Positions 9,233 to 18,551 are shown, counted from the stretch's first letter. The stretch: 64,000 nt of DNA from JBEGHD01 sp049334165 (GCA_049334165.1 JBEGHD010000001.1), one strand, 5' to 3'. A program made the numbers and translations. Notes: generated by a model from the letters alone, not told the origin.

Positions 9233-9706
9233 ATGGCTAAACGCCCGAGAAAATACCCGCCACTGGAAACTTACCAGCGCATCAAAAAATGGTGTGACCT
9301 GCGCGAAAGATGCCAGAGTGAAGTTCGCTCAAAGCTTTACGACTGGGGGCTCTACAGCGATGAGGTAGAAAATCTGATTGCCAAACTCATTAGCGATAAT
9401 TACCTTGACGAGTCGCGTTTTGCCAGCGCGTATGTTTCTGGTAAATACCGCATTAAACACTGGGGGAAAAATAGAATTGTTCGTGAGTTGAAACAACGAG
9501 ACATCTCGAGTTACAACATAAACGCAGCTCTTAAGGAGATTGATGAAGACGAGTATTTGCGAATTCTCGACTATCTGATTGAAAAGAAAGTGGAACAGGT
9601 GGAAGGCGGCAAGAGCGAGTTTGAGCGCAACGGTAAAATCGCACGTTTCTTAATCAACCGCGGATTTGAACCCGATTTGGTCTGGCAGAAAATCAACAGC
9701 GACTAA
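9233..9706 (+). CDS. recX: RecX family regulatory protein
   Basis: RecX binds RecA filaments and limits their activity during recombination and the SOS response. The 157-residue protein is built of three-helix repeats typical of the family: LRERCQSEVRSKLYDWG (repeat 1), LIAKLISDNYLDESRFASAY (end of repeat 1 to repeat 2) and the WGKNRIVRELKQRDI motif (repeat 2), with a weaker third repeat (ARFLINRGFEPDLVW). It stands alone, not beside recA, as is usual in Bacteroidota. Confidence 0.9.
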   Translation: MAKRPRKYPPLETYQRIKKWCDLRERCQSEVRSKLYDWGLYSDEVENLIAKLISDNYLDESRFASAYVSGKYRIKHWGKNRIVRELKQRDISSYNINAALKEIDEDEYLRILDYLIEKKVEQVEGGKSEFERNGKIARFLINRGFEPDLVWQKINSD

Positions 9707-9803
9707 TCCAAAGCTCTGAATCGGATCTGCGCAGTCTGGGATTTGATGCTTGTATTTTGGAAGTTGTGGTTTGCTTTTTGAAACTTTAAAAGTTGCCAGT
9801 GTG

Positions 9804-10577
9804 TCAAATCTCTGCCTGCTTTTTCAAAACTTCGGCCTCTTCGCTGCTGCGGTCATCCAGACCAACAATCTTTTCATAGGCGGCAAAGTAGATCAGATAT
9901 TGCAAACTCATGGTTACGAAAATGCCGATTCCAAATGCAATAATGCCGGCCTCTGCGATGAATCCCGCAACTATCGACAGCAGCAAGAACCACCAGAAAT
10001 TCTTCATTACCACTTTTCTACTCGCCTCCATTGCAGGCCACGAGCGCATTTTTCCGATAACGATAAACGGCATAGCCAATAAATAAACCGTTGCGACAAA
10101 GATGGCCAGCACAAAAAACAGAAGATAACCGAATGGAAGGAAAATAATGAATATCTCACTGATGAGTGCAGTGCTCAAAATGTTCCCCACAATCAATATA
10201 ACTGCGGGAACCAAAAAGAAGGCGATGAGAATCAGGTAATGCACCAGCAACTCTTTGAAGTACTGAAATCCACCAAAAAAATCTCCGAACTCGTGATCTT
10301 CTCCACGGGCAATCTTATTGGCTACTACAATGTAGCCCGCCATGAGAGGTCCACCAAGTAGCAAAGGTCCCACAAGTGTGAAAATGGAAAAGAAGATTAT
10401 CACTGCAGAAAGCAAGGCATAGAGTGAAAAGCCCACGATGTCTTTTTGCCAAATGGCAAATGCTCTTTCTATCGCATAAGCGAAGTCAAATTCGTAGCCA
10501 TTGTCTATCAAATCTCTCAGAGAGCGTTTGTCTTCAGAGTTATGATTTTCTTCTGAGTTGTCGAGGATCTCGTTCAT
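9804..10577 (-). CDS. multi-pass membrane protein of unknown function
   Basis: This 257-residue protein has a short acidic N-terminus followed by about six hydrophobic segments (roughly residues 50-90, 113-135, 140-170 and 197-230) rich in Ile, Leu and Phe. The pattern, with a long N-terminal soluble stretch and an AxxxSRKVVMKNFWWFL element before the last pair of helices, resembles the DUF975/YciC-like integral membrane proteins of many bacteria. I do not recognise a substrate or a catalytic motif. The gene is monocistronic and diverges from prfB. Confidence 0.65.
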   Translation of the reverse strand: MNEILDNSEENHNSEDKRSLRDLIDNGYEFDFAYAIERAFAIWQKDIVGFSLYALLSAVIIFFSIFTLVGPLLLGGPLMAGYIVVANKIARGEDHEFGDFFGGFQYFKELLVHYLILIAFFLVPAVILIVGNILSTALISEIFIIFLPFGYLLFFVLAIFVATVYLLAMPFIVIGKMRSWPAMEASRKVVMKNFWWFLLLSIVAGFIAEAGIIAFGIGIFVTMSLQYLIYFAAYEKIVGLDDRSSEEAEVLKKQAEI

Positions 10578-10686
10578 TTTTATAATTCTAAAATCAGGTT
10601 AACGATCTATTGGAATGGAAAAGTAGGAATATCTCCCGGATGAAAAGATATGAAAGTGGCGAGTGGTAGAATTACGTGGTAAATTT

Positions 10687-10694
10687 TACTTTTG
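10687..10694 (+). promoter_or_regulatory. -7 element for prfB
   Basis: TACTTTTG ends five bases before the prfB ATG at 10700. It is an exact TAnnTTTG match. Its closeness to the start codon suggests a leaderless or near-leaderless transcript. Confidence 0.45.
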
Positions 10695-10699
10695 CGGGC

Positions 10700-11804
10700 A
10701 TGACATCAAAAGAGCAAGTTAGCGAACTTAGTGGGCGCCTGGAAGCGCTAAGGGGGTATCTTTGACATCGACAGCAAGTTGATGCAAATCAAAGAAGAAG
10801 AGAAAAAAACTCAGGACCCTGGGTTTTGGGACGACCCCGACAAGGCAGAGACAGTGATGAAGCAGATTCGCAATAAAAAAGTGTGGACTGAAGCTTATGA
10901 CGCTGCAAAAACTGCCATTGATGAGTTGGGCGTTCTCTACGAATTTTATCAGGAAGACGAAGCTTCACCGGAAGATGTTGACGCGGCCTACACAGCAGCA
11001 CTCGAAAAGATTGAAGACCTCGAGTTTAAAAACATGCTTTCTGCTGAGGAAGACAGCATGGACGCAGTGATGCAAATCACGGCTGGTGCCGGAGGCACGG
11101 AGAGCTGCGACTGGGCAGGAATGCTCATGCGGATGTACATCATGTACGGTGAAAAAGCCGGCTACAAAGTTTCGGAGCTCGAAATGCAGGAAGGCGATGT
11201 GGCCGGAGTAAAGCAGGTCACGCTGGAGTTTTCCGGAGAGTTTGCTTTTGGAATGCTCAAAGGCGAAAACGGAGTGCACCGACTGGTTCGCATTTCACCA
11301 TTCGACAGCAACGCGAGAAGGCACACCTCTTTTGTGTCAGTTTACGTCTACCCGCTGGCCGATGATTCCATCGAAATTGATGTTAATCCCGGAGAGATTT
11401 CCTGGGAGACGTTCCGATCGGGTGGTGCCGGTGGACAAAACGTGAACAAGGTAGAAACCGGGGTGAGACTTCGTCACAAGCCCACTGGAATTGTGATCGA
11501 CAACACCGAAACGCGCTCCCAGCTCAAGAACAAGGAGAAGGCGATGAAGCTGCTCAAGTCTCAGCTTTACGAAATTGAGCTGGCCAAAAAGCACGAAGCC
11601 CGGGATGAAATTGAAGCAGGAAAGAAAAAAATCGAGTGGGGGTCGCAAATTCGCAACTACGTGATGCAGCCCTACAAACTCGTGAAAGACGTCCGCACCG
11701 GTCACGAAACATCCAACGTGGATGCCGTGATGGATGGCGACATCGAGGGCTTCTTGAAAGCCTACCTGATGGGCCAGGGAAGTGGAGCGGAAACACAAGA
11801 ATAA
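10700..11804 (+). CDS. prfB: peptide chain release factor 2, with programmed +1 frameshift
   Basis: RF2 ends translation at UGA and UAA. The gene starts at ATG 10700, reads 21 codons, meets an in-frame TGA at 10763-10765, and continues in the +1 frame from GAC at 10764. The slip site is classical: an internal Shine-Dalgarno AGGGGG at 10751-10756, then TAT, then CTT TGA C. The joined product is 367 residues, normal for RF2. The SPF motif that recognises the stop codon (VRISPFDSNARR) and the GGQ motif (GGAGGQNVNK) that triggers hydrolysis are both present. It is the first gene of an operon with the ArsC-like gene (11-base gap) and fumC. Confidence 0.96.
10751..10766 (+). promoter_or_regulatory. 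programmed +1 frameshift site of prfB
   Basis: AGGGGG TAT CTT TGA C. The Shine-Dalgarno-like AGGGGG, three-base spacer, slippery CTT and UGA followed by C match the autoregulatory RF2 site of E. coli base for base. Low RF2 favours slipping and so raises RF2 synthesis. Confidence 0.95.
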
Positions 11805-11815
11805 AAACGAAAATT

Positions 11816-12163
11816 ATGAGCGACTACACCATTTTTCACAATCCGAGATGCAAAAAGAGCCGCGATACGCTGGCCATTTTGAAAGACGAAAATGTGGATC
11901 CCGAAATCGTGGAGTATCTCAAAACACCTCCTTCGGAAAAAGAGCTGGAAACCATTTTGGCGAAGCTCAACTTGGGACCACAAGACATTATCCGCAAAGG
12001 AGAAACCATTTTCAAAGAGAAGTTTAAAGGCAAAAATTTCACAAACGGAGAATGGATCACGATTTTGGTAGAAAACCCAAAACTCATCGAACGACCTATT
12101 GTTGTGAAAGGAAACAAGGCCGTGATCGGCCGTCCACCTGAGAATGTGAAAGAATTGATTTAA
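11816..12163 (+). CDS. ArsC-family thioredoxin-fold reductase (YffB/arsenate reductase type)
   Basis: This 115-residue protein belongs to the glutaredoxin-type ArsC/Spx superfamily. The single catalytic cysteine is present in the N-terminal motif (HNPRCKKSRDTL, Cys12), and the family's C-terminal block is intact (FTNGEWITILVENPKLIERPIVV), including the Arg of ERP that is required for arsenate handling in ArsC. Arsenate reductase and YffB-like proteins cannot be told apart here: no arsB or arsR is nearby, and the prfB-fumC context argues for a housekeeping role. ATG 11816 is chosen because the frame upstream overlaps prfB. Confidence 0.85.
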   Translation: MSDYTIFHNPRCKKSRDTLAILKDENVDPEIVEYLKTPPSEKELETILAKLNLGPQDIIRKGETIFKEKFKGKNFTNGEWITILVENPKLIERPIVVKGNKAVIGRPPENVKELI

Positions 12164-12173
12164 AAAGACAATC

Positions 12174-13571
12174 ATGGAATACCGCATCGAAAAAGACACC
12201 ATTGGCGAGGTGAAAGTGCCTGCCGAAAAATACTGGGGCGCACAGACGGAGCGCTCTCGCAACAACTTTAAAATCGGCCATCCGGCCAGCATGCCACTCG
12301 AAATTGTTCGTGGTTTTGCTTACCTGAAAAAAGCCGCAGCCATCACCAATTGTGAGCTTGGCGTGCTCGAAGAGGAAAAGAAAAACCTCATCGGAAAAGT
12401 TTGTGACGAAATCCTGGAGGGAAAACTCGATGACCAGTTTCCGCTTGTGATCTGGCAAACGGGCTCTGGAACGCAGAGCAACATGAACGTCAATGAGGTG
12501 GTGGCCAATCGCGCCCACGAAATTGACGGTGGTAAACTCGGTGAGGGCGAAAGAAAAATTCACCCGAATGATGACGTCAACAAATCGCAGTCGAGCAACG
12601 ACACCTTCCCAACCGGGATGCACATCGCCTGCTACAAGATGGTTGTGGAAACGACCATTCCCGGAGTGAAACAACTTCGCGACTCTCTTCAGAAGAAATC
12701 AGAAGAGATGAAAGAAGTCGTGAAAATCGGCCGAACGCACTTTATGGACGCTACGCCACTTACGCTCGGACAGGAGTTTTCAGGATATGTTTCTCAACTC
12801 GACCACGGATTGAAAGCGCTTGACAACACACTCGATCACCTTTCTGAAATAGCCCTTGGTGGAACAGCCGTAGGGACTGGAATCAACACGCCAAAAGGCT
12901 ACGCCAAAAAAGTGGCTGAGACCATTGCTGACCTCACCGGATTGCCATTTAGAACAGCTGAAAATAAATTCGAAGCACTTGCCGCCCACGATGCCATCGT
13001 TGAAGCGCACGGTGCGCTGAAGCAAATTGCTGTAGCACTCTACAAAATTGGAAACGACATTCGCATGCTCGCTTCCGGACCGCGTTCGGGAATTGGTGAA
13101 ATCACCATTCCAGCCAACGAGCCCGGATCTTCAATCATGCCCGGAAAGGTGAATCCAACACAATGCGAGGCGATCACCATGGTGGCTTCTCAGGTGATTG
13201 GAAACGATGCGGCAATTACATTTGGAGGAACTCAGGGTCAGTTTGAACTGAATGTCTACAAGCCTGTGATGGCAGCCAACTTCCTCGAGTCGGCCAGACT
13301 GATTGGCGATGCCTGCGTTTCATTCACCGAAAACTGTGTAGATGGAATCGAAGCAAACAAGCCACGCATCAATGAATTGTTGAACAACTCACTGATGTTG
13401 GTAACTGCGCTCAACACGAAGATCGGCTACGAGAAGGCAGCAAAAATTGCGAAGACGGCCCACGAAAACGGAACAACTCTGAAAGAAGAAGCGGTAAACC
13501 TCGGCTTCCTCACCGAAGAGCAGTTCGAAGAGTGGGTGGATCCTAGTAAGATGATCGGAGAACAAGAATAA
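12174..13571 (+). CDS. fumC: fumarate hydratase, class II
   Basis: FumC interconverts fumarate and malate in the citric acid cycle without an iron-sulfur cluster. The 465-residue protein has the superfamily signature GSSIMPGKVNP near residue 318, the active-site loops TGSGTQSNMNVNEV near 98 and KSQSSNDTFPTGMH near 135, and the KIGRTHFMDATPLTLGQE motif near 185. Length and order are normal. It is the last gene of the prfB operon, 10 bases after the ArsC-like gene. A degenerate copy of its last codons lies about 30 bases past the stop codon. Confidence 0.97.
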   Translation: MEYRIEKDTIGEVKVPAEKYWGAQTERSRNNFKIGHPASMPLEIVRGFAYLKKAAAITNCELGVLEEEKKNLIGKVCDEILEGKLDDQFPLVIWQTGSGTQSNMNVNEVVANRAHEIDGGKLGEGERKIHPNDDVNKSQSSNDTFPTGMHIACYKMVVETTIPGVKQLRDSLQKKSEEMKEVVKIGRTHFMDATPLTLGQEFSGYVSQLDHGLKALDNTLDHLSEIALGGTAVGTGINTPKGYAKKVAETIADLTGLPFRTAENKFEALAAHDAIVEAHGALKQIAVALYKIGNDIRMLASGPRSGIGEITIPANEPGSSIMPGKVNPTQCEAITMVASQVIGNDAAITFGGTQGQFELNVYKPVMAANFLESARLIGDACVSFTENCVDGIEANKPRINELLNNSLMLVTALNTKIGYEKAAKIAKTAHENGTTLKEEAVNLGFLTEEQFEEWVDPSKMIGEQE

Positions 13572-13600
13572 TTTCCTGTGTGCTGGCCGGTTGTTGAGCT

Positions 13601-13645
13601 CAGTCGAAACAGTGGGTAGATCCGATGAAAATGATTGGGGAGTAG
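13601..13645 (+). pseudogene. fragment duplicating the C-terminal codons of fumC
   Basis: Read in frame, this stretch encodes QSKQWVDPMKMIGE followed by TAG, which aligns without gaps to the true FumC end QFEEWVDPSKMIGEQE. Several of the nucleotide differences are synonymous third-position changes (GTG/GTA, ATC/ATT, GAA/GAG). An in-frame TGA lies just upstream at 13595-13597, so this is not a gene. It looks like the surviving tail of a second fumC copy or of an imperfect tandem duplication. Confidence 0.6.
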
Positions 13646-14038
13646 GTGCTTGGGGGATTCGGGTAATTTAGGGATTGAGGAACTGAGGTGATTTAGTGAC
13701 TCAGGTTGATCGCGCCTTTGAAATTTGTGATTTGGTGCTTGGGTTTTTAGAGATAAAGTGGCAACAAGGTTGAAATAAAGTTGTGGGCCAGTTCATCTTA
13801 CTCACACTTCCAACTATGTGCCTCTTCCCGCAGTTGTAAAGTCTACTGTTTCTATGTGGTTTTAACTTAGCTGCTGGAAATAGTGACAGGACTTTTGGCT
13901 TGAGTTTGCTCGACAGAACGAAGTCATTGAGGAGTTAAGGTTATTTAGGATTGAGTTTGCCAGAGCTTTTGTCTTTTGGAATTTGGAATTTCTGACCATT
14001 GCCCATTGCTAACCCCCTTTCCTTAATTTTAACACGCT
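13646..14038. other. non-coding intergenic stretch
   Basis: About 390 bases with no credible gene. It holds loosely repeated phrases, such as two GTGCTTGGG blocks and runs like GGAATTTGGAATTTC near 13980, of the kind often seen as decayed short repeats between Bacteroidota genes. No terminator, RNA or promoter is convincing apart from the -7 element at its right edge. Confidence 0.5.
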
Positions 14039-14046
14039 TATTTTTG
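14039..14046 (+). promoter_or_regulatory. -7 element for the amidohydrolase pair
   Basis: TATTTTTG, an exact TAnnTTTG match, ends five bases before the ATG at 14052. It probably drives both amidohydrolase genes. Confidence 0.45.
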
Positions 14047-14051
14047 CGACA

Positions 14052-17000
14052 ATGAAAAACCTGATTTTGACTTTTGGCTTTTGCGCTGCTTTGTTTCAGC
14101 TTTTTGGCCAAACGACCTACCCCAACCTTCACACTCGCTCAAAGGATGTGGTGTACACCGCGATCACGAATGCCACCATCCAGGTAGATCCTGAAACGAA
14201 GATTGAAGGTGGAACGCTCCTCATGGCTGGCGACAGCATCGTGGCTGTTGGCAAAACCGTGAAGATTCCCAAAAACACTGAAGTGATCGACCTGAAGGGT
14301 AAGTTTATTTATCCGGCTTTCATCGACCTTTATTCCCAATACGGAATTTCGAAAGTTGAGAAGAAAAAGCGCTCGCCACGGCCGCAGTACGAATCTGAAA
14401 AAGAAGGCGCATTCGCCTGGAACCAAGCTATCAAACCTGAGGTTGACGCATCTTCGATGTTTACCTTCGATGAGTCAGAAGCGAAGTCTTTTCGCAAAAT
14501 CGGTTTTGGAGCAGTGCTCACTCATCAGCAAGATGGGATTGTCCGTGGTACTTCAGCTCTTGTTACCCTCGGTGAAAACGAAAACCTAAACCTCATTCGC
14601 CCGAAAGCTGCGGCTCAGTATTCTTTCAGTAAAGGTGTATCGCAACAGGCTTATCCGAGTTCGCTAATGGGGGCGATTGCACTTTTGCGCCAGACGTTTT
14701 ACGATGCGCAGTGGTACTCCTCTCCGCTCAACACCGAAGAGAAAAACCTGTCACTGAATGCGTTTAACTCTTCAATGGAGTTGCCACAAATTTTGGAGAG
14801 CTACGACAAGTTTGAGTTGCTCACTGCAGATCGCGTTGGCGATGAGTTCGACACGCAATTTATTCTGGTTGGAAATGGAGACGAATACCAGCGACTGGAG
14901 GAAATCAAAGCAACGGAAGCGTCACTGATCATTCCGCTTGAGTTTCCAAAGCCCTACGATGTTTCCGATCCGTTTTTGGCCCGCATGGTTTCTCTCGAAG
15001 AAATGAAGCACTGGGAGCTGGCACCAAAGAATCCGGCTTTTCTCGAAGAAGCAGAGATAGAATTCGCCTTCACCACACATGGACTCGACAAGAAAGACAA
15101 GTTTCTCGAAAACCTTCGGAAAGCAGTCGAGTACGGACTTTCAGAGAAAACTGCGCTGGCCGCTCTCACGACCGTTCCCGCTGGGTTGATCAACTCTACA
15201 GATGAGGTTGGATCACTCGAAGCGGGCAAACTGGCAAACTTTATCGTCACATCAGGAGATATTTTCAAAAAGGAAACGAAGATTCACGAAAACTGGGTTC
15301 AGGGTCAACCATTCGTTGTCGAAGCGAGCGATGACCTCGAGGTTTCCGGGAAATACAACCTCAACCTGAAAGGCCAGCCTTTTCCTTTTTCAGTAGAGAA
15401 AAAAGGAGATGACAAGTACGAGGCTTTCATTCAGAAAATTGAAAAAAACGCTGAAGGAGAAAGCGACACTACCAAAGTGAAAGTCAACTTCCAGCGCGAG
15501 AATCAACTGCTGACGATGTACTTCCAGCTCGACACCGATCAGTTTCCAGGAATTACAAGGCTCGGTGGAAACATCACCAGCAAGAGCCGCATCTGGGAAG
15601 GAAAAGGGGAAACCGCTGACGGCCGCTGGTTTGACTGGGCAGCCATCAAGCAAAGTGCTGAGCCTGATTCGACAACTGCAAGTTCCGACTCTACCGAAAC
15701 GGAAACTTTGGAACTCGGAAACGTGATTTATCCCTTTGTAGCCTATGGTCGCGACAGCATGCCCGAGGAGAGTGAAAACCTCTGGATCAGAAACGCCACC
15801 ATTTGGACTTGCGACTCAATCGGCACTATCGAAAACGGAGAGATGCTGGTTCGCAATGGGAAAATCGTTGCCGTTGGCCAATCGCTCAGTCCGAATTCCA
15901 TTTTCCCAAAAGAACAAATCGACTGGCAACAAGTCGATGCCCGTGACAAGCACATCACACCCGGAATCATCGATGAACACTCGCACATAGCCATCAGGCG
16001 AGGAGTGAATGAGTCGGGCGAGGCGGTTACCTCGGAAGTGCGAATTGGCGATGCGATCAACGCAGACGACATCAACATTTACCGACAGCTGGCAGGTGGG
16101 GTCACTACTTCACAACTGCTCCATGGTTCTGCCAACCCAATTGGCGGTCAGAGTGCCATCATCAAGCTGCGCTGGGGAATGGCGCCCGAAGAAATGAAAT
16201 TCGACAGTGCTGCTCCGTTCATCAAATTTGCCCTCGGGGAAAATGTGAAACAATCCAACTGGGGAGATTACTACCGAGTGCGTTTTCCACAGACCAGAAT
16301 GGGCGTGGAGCAGACATTCTACGATGCTTTCATCGCGGCCAGCGAATACGGAAACGAGTGGAGCGAGTACGAGAGCAAACTCGAAAACAGAACCTGGATA
16401 GACAAATTGCGCAAACGCTCACCGCAAGTTCCAAGGAGAGACCTGGAACTGGAAGCACTTTGGGAAATCCTGAACAGCGAGCGATTTATAACCTGCCACA
16501 GCTACATGCAGCACGAGATCAACATGCTGATGCACGTTGCCGATTCGATGGGCTTCACTGTGAACACGTTTACCCACATTTTGGAGGGCTACAAACTGGC
16601 CGACAAAATGGAAGAGCACGGAGCTGCGGGATCTACTTTCAGCGACTGGTGGGCTTACAAATTTGAGGTGAACGATGCAATTCCGTTCAACGGGGCATTG
16701 ATGTGGCAACAAGGCGTTCTCACAGCCTTTAACTCCGATGATGCAGAAATGGCGAGAAGACTCAATCAGGAGGCTGCCAAGGCCGTGAAATACGGTGGTG
16801 TGCCCGAAGAAGAGGCGCTAAAGTTCGTCACGCTGAATCCAGCTAAAATGCTCCACATCGACAAATGGGTGGGAAGCTTAAAGGAGGGCAAAGATGCCGA
16901 CTTCGTGATTTGGAGCGGACACCCGCTTTCGGTTTATTCTAAAGCGGAAAAGACCTACATCGAAGGCACTTGCTACTACGACAGATCGGAAGAATCGGCC

Positions 17001-17153
17001 GAGGCCAAGGCGATTGCTCAGGAGCGTGCCAGATTGATTCAAAAAATGCTGGATGCCAAAAAGAACGGAGCGGAAACGCAAAAGCCGAAAGCTGAAAAAG
17101 ACAAGCACTATCACTGCGATACCTACCACGATGAAGGTGGAGTGCAGCGATAG
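14052..17153 (+). CDS. secreted two-domain amidohydrolase
   Basis: The 1033-residue protein has a signal peptide (about residues 1-19, ending LFGQ) and two amidohydrolase-like modules. The N-terminal half (about 30-440) has the beta-sandwich entry and the IYPAFIDLYSQYG strand, but lacks the metal-binding His-x-His. The C-terminal half (about 590-1000) keeps it (GIIDEHSHIA, His643 and His645) and has the family's late motifs (TAFNSDDAE, TLNPAKMLHIDKWVGSLKEGKDADFVIW). So only the C-terminal domain is likely to be a metal-dependent hydrolase, of the imidazolonepropionase-like group. The substrate is unknown. The next gene, 18 bases on, encodes a related protein. Confidence 0.85.
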   Translation: MKNLILTFGFCAALFQLFGQTTYPNLHTRSKDVVYTAITNATIQVDPETKIEGGTLLMAGDSIVAVGKTVKIPKNTEVIDLKGKFIYPAFIDLYSQYGISKVEKKKRSPRPQYESEKEGAFAWNQAIKPEVDASSMFTFDESEAKSFRKIGFGAVLTHQQDGIVRGTSALVTLGENENLNLIRPKAAAQYSFSKGVSQQAYPSSLMGAIALLRQTFYDAQWYSSPLNTEEKNLSLNAFNSSMELPQILESYDKFELLTADRVGDEFDTQFILVGNGDEYQRLEEIKATEASLIIPLEFPKPYDVSDPFLARMVSLEEMKHWELAPKNPAFLEEAEIEFAFTTHGLDKKDKFLENLRKAVEYGLSEKTALAALTTVPAGLINSTDEVGSLEAGKLANFIVTSGDIFKKETKIHENWVQGQPFVVEASDDLEVSGKYNLNLKGQPFPFSVEKKGDDKYEAFIQKIEKNAEGESDTTKVKVNFQRENQLLTMYFQLDTDQFPGITRLGGNITSKSRIWEGKGETADGRWFDWAAIKQSAEPDSTTASSDSTETETLELGNVIYPFVAYGRDSMPEESENLWIRNATIWTCDSIGTIENGEMLVRNGKIVAVGQSLSPNSIFPKEQIDWQQVDARDKHITPGIIDEHSHIAIRRGVNESGEAVTSEVRIGDAINADDINIYRQLAGGVTTSQLLHGSANPIGGQSAIIKLRWGMAPEEMKFDSAAPFIKFALGENVKQSNWGDYYRVRFPQTRMGVEQTFYDAFIAASEYGNEWSEYESKLENRTWIDKLRKRSPQVPRRDLELEALWEILNSERFITCHSYMQHEINMLMHVADSMGFTVNTFTHILEGYKLADKMEEHGAAGSTFSDWWAYKFEVNDAIPFNGALMWQQGVLTAFNSDDAEMARRLNQEAAKAVKYGGVPEEEALKFVTLNPAKMLHIDKWVGSLKEGKDADFVIWSGHPLSVYSKAEKTYIEGTCYYDRSEESAEAKAIAQERARLIQKMLDAKKNGAETQKPKAEKDKHYHCDTYHDEGGVQR

Positions 17154-17171
17154 TTTTAATAAGAATTCACA

Positions 17172-18479
17172 ATGAAAAATTTTCTTTCTATAACTCTTCT
17201 TTTGCTCGTTTCTCTGGTGCCGGCTGATTTGTCTGCGCAGCGCCCAACCCCTGCACCTGCGCAGTCTGAGTCAATTTTGATCCTCGGGGCCACAGCCCAT
17301 GTGGGAAATGGCGAAAAGATGGAACGTAGCGCCATCGGTTTCGAAAACGGCAAAATCACCTACGTGGGCTACGAAAGTCAGGTAGACGTGAAAATGTGGG
17401 ATCGTGTGATCGATGCTCACGGCAAGGATCTCTACCCAGGCTTTATCGCTCCCAACAACACTTTGGGTTTGGTAGAAATCGGGGCGGTGAGGGCTACGCG
17501 AGACCAACGAGAAGTTGGAGATTTCAATCCTCACATTCGATCGATCATCGCCTACAACACAGATTCGAAAATCACTCCAACCATCAGAACCAACGGAGTT
17601 TTAATGGGACAAATCACTCCACGAGGAAATGTGGTGAGTGGAACTTCTTCTGTCGTGCATTTCGATGCCTGGAATTGGGAAGACGCAGTTGTGAAAATGG
17701 ATGATGGTATTCATCTCAACTGGCCGCGGGTTTATGAAAAAGAAGAAGAGAAAGGCCCGAAAGTGGAGCTGAAGGTAAAAGACGACTATGCAGAGGAGAA
17801 GCGCGAAATCATTGCCTTTTTCGACAAGGCCAGAGCTTACTCTAAGTTGGACAGTCCAAAAGAAACCGATCTTCGGTTCGAAGCGATGCGCGAGATTTTC
17901 AGCGGAGAAAAGAACCTATACATCCACGCCCACGATGTGAAACAAATTACTGAGGCCGTCAACTTCATGAGAAATCAGAACATTCCCAAGCGCGTGATCG
18001 TTGGCGGCTACGATGCTCATCTGGTTGGCGACATGCTTCGCGACAACAACGTGTCGGTGATGATTCGCAGAACCCACGAGCTGCCGAGATTTCGCGGAGA
18101 CGACATCAACTTGCCGTACCGTTTACCTAAGCTTTTGGCCGATGAAGGCGTGATGTTTTGCTTCGATAGCTCAGGGGGAATGGAACAAATGCAGGCGCGA
18201 AACCTTCCCTTTTGGGCGGGCACTGCTGTAGCCTTTGGTCTGACCTACGAACAGGCTGTTCAGGCACTAACGCTGAACACCGCCAAGATCCTCGGAGTGG
18301 ACGATCGCTGCGGATCGATTGCTGAAGGCAAAGACGCTACAATTTTCATTTCGGAAGGAGATGCACTCGACATGCGAACCAACGATGTGACCTTCGCCTT
18401 TATCCAGGGACGTGAAATTGCCCTCACCAATCACCAGATTCAGCTCTACGAGCAGTACAAAGAGAAATACGAGCGTTAG
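17172..18479 (+). CDS. secreted amidohydrolase-like protein lacking the His-x-His motif
   Basis: This 435-residue protein has a signal peptide (residues 1-22, ending LSAQ) and an amidohydrolase fold: N-terminal sandwich, YPGFI strand, and a C-terminal LTLNTAKILGVDDRCGSIAEGKDATIFI block. Where active members read PGFID-x-H-x-H, this one reads YPGFIAPNNTLG, so two metal ligands are lost; a later IHAHD is kept. It may be inactive, or may form a complex with the larger enzyme encoded 18 bases upstream, whose N-terminal half is similarly altered. Both are probably periplasmic and in one operon. Confidence 0.8.
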   Translation: MKNFLSITLLLLVSLVPADLSAQRPTPAPAQSESILILGATAHVGNGEKMERSAIGFENGKITYVGYESQVDVKMWDRVIDAHGKDLYPGFIAPNNTLGLVEIGAVRATRDQREVGDFNPHIRSIIAYNTDSKITPTIRTNGVLMGQITPRGNVVSGTSSVVHFDAWNWEDAVVKMDDGIHLNWPRVYEKEEEKGPKVELKVKDDYAEEKREIIAFFDKARAYSKLDSPKETDLRFEAMREIFSGEKNLYIHAHDVKQITEAVNFMRNQNIPKRVIVGGYDAHLVGDMLRDNNVSVMIRRTHELPRFRGDDINLPYRLPKLLADEGVMFCFDSSGGMEQMQARNLPFWAGTAVAFGLTYEQAVQALTLNTAKILGVDDRCGSIAEGKDATIFISEGDALDMRTNDVTFAFIQGREIALTNHQIQLYEQYKEKYER

Positions 18480-18509
18480 CCCATGGTTGAAACTGTGGGC
18501 TTTTGTTTT
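18478..18509 (+). terminator. terminator after the amidohydrolase operon
   Basis: A six-base stem AGCCCA/TGGGCT (18478-18483 with 18496-18501) with a 12-base loop is followed by TTTTGTTTT. It begins in the stop codon of the preceding gene. Confidence 0.6.
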
Positions 18510-18551
18510 GATCGTGGATTTTGAATTCATCCAACGATCAGTAACGCCTAA

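Noticed and set aside
10763..10765. In-frame TGA in prfB as a sequencing error or pseudogene
   Set aside because: All parts of the known programmed frameshift site are present at the right spacing, and the rest of the gene is intact.
12096..12674. 192-codon antisense frame over fumC
   Set aside because: FumC is strongly conserved in the other direction and explains the sequence.
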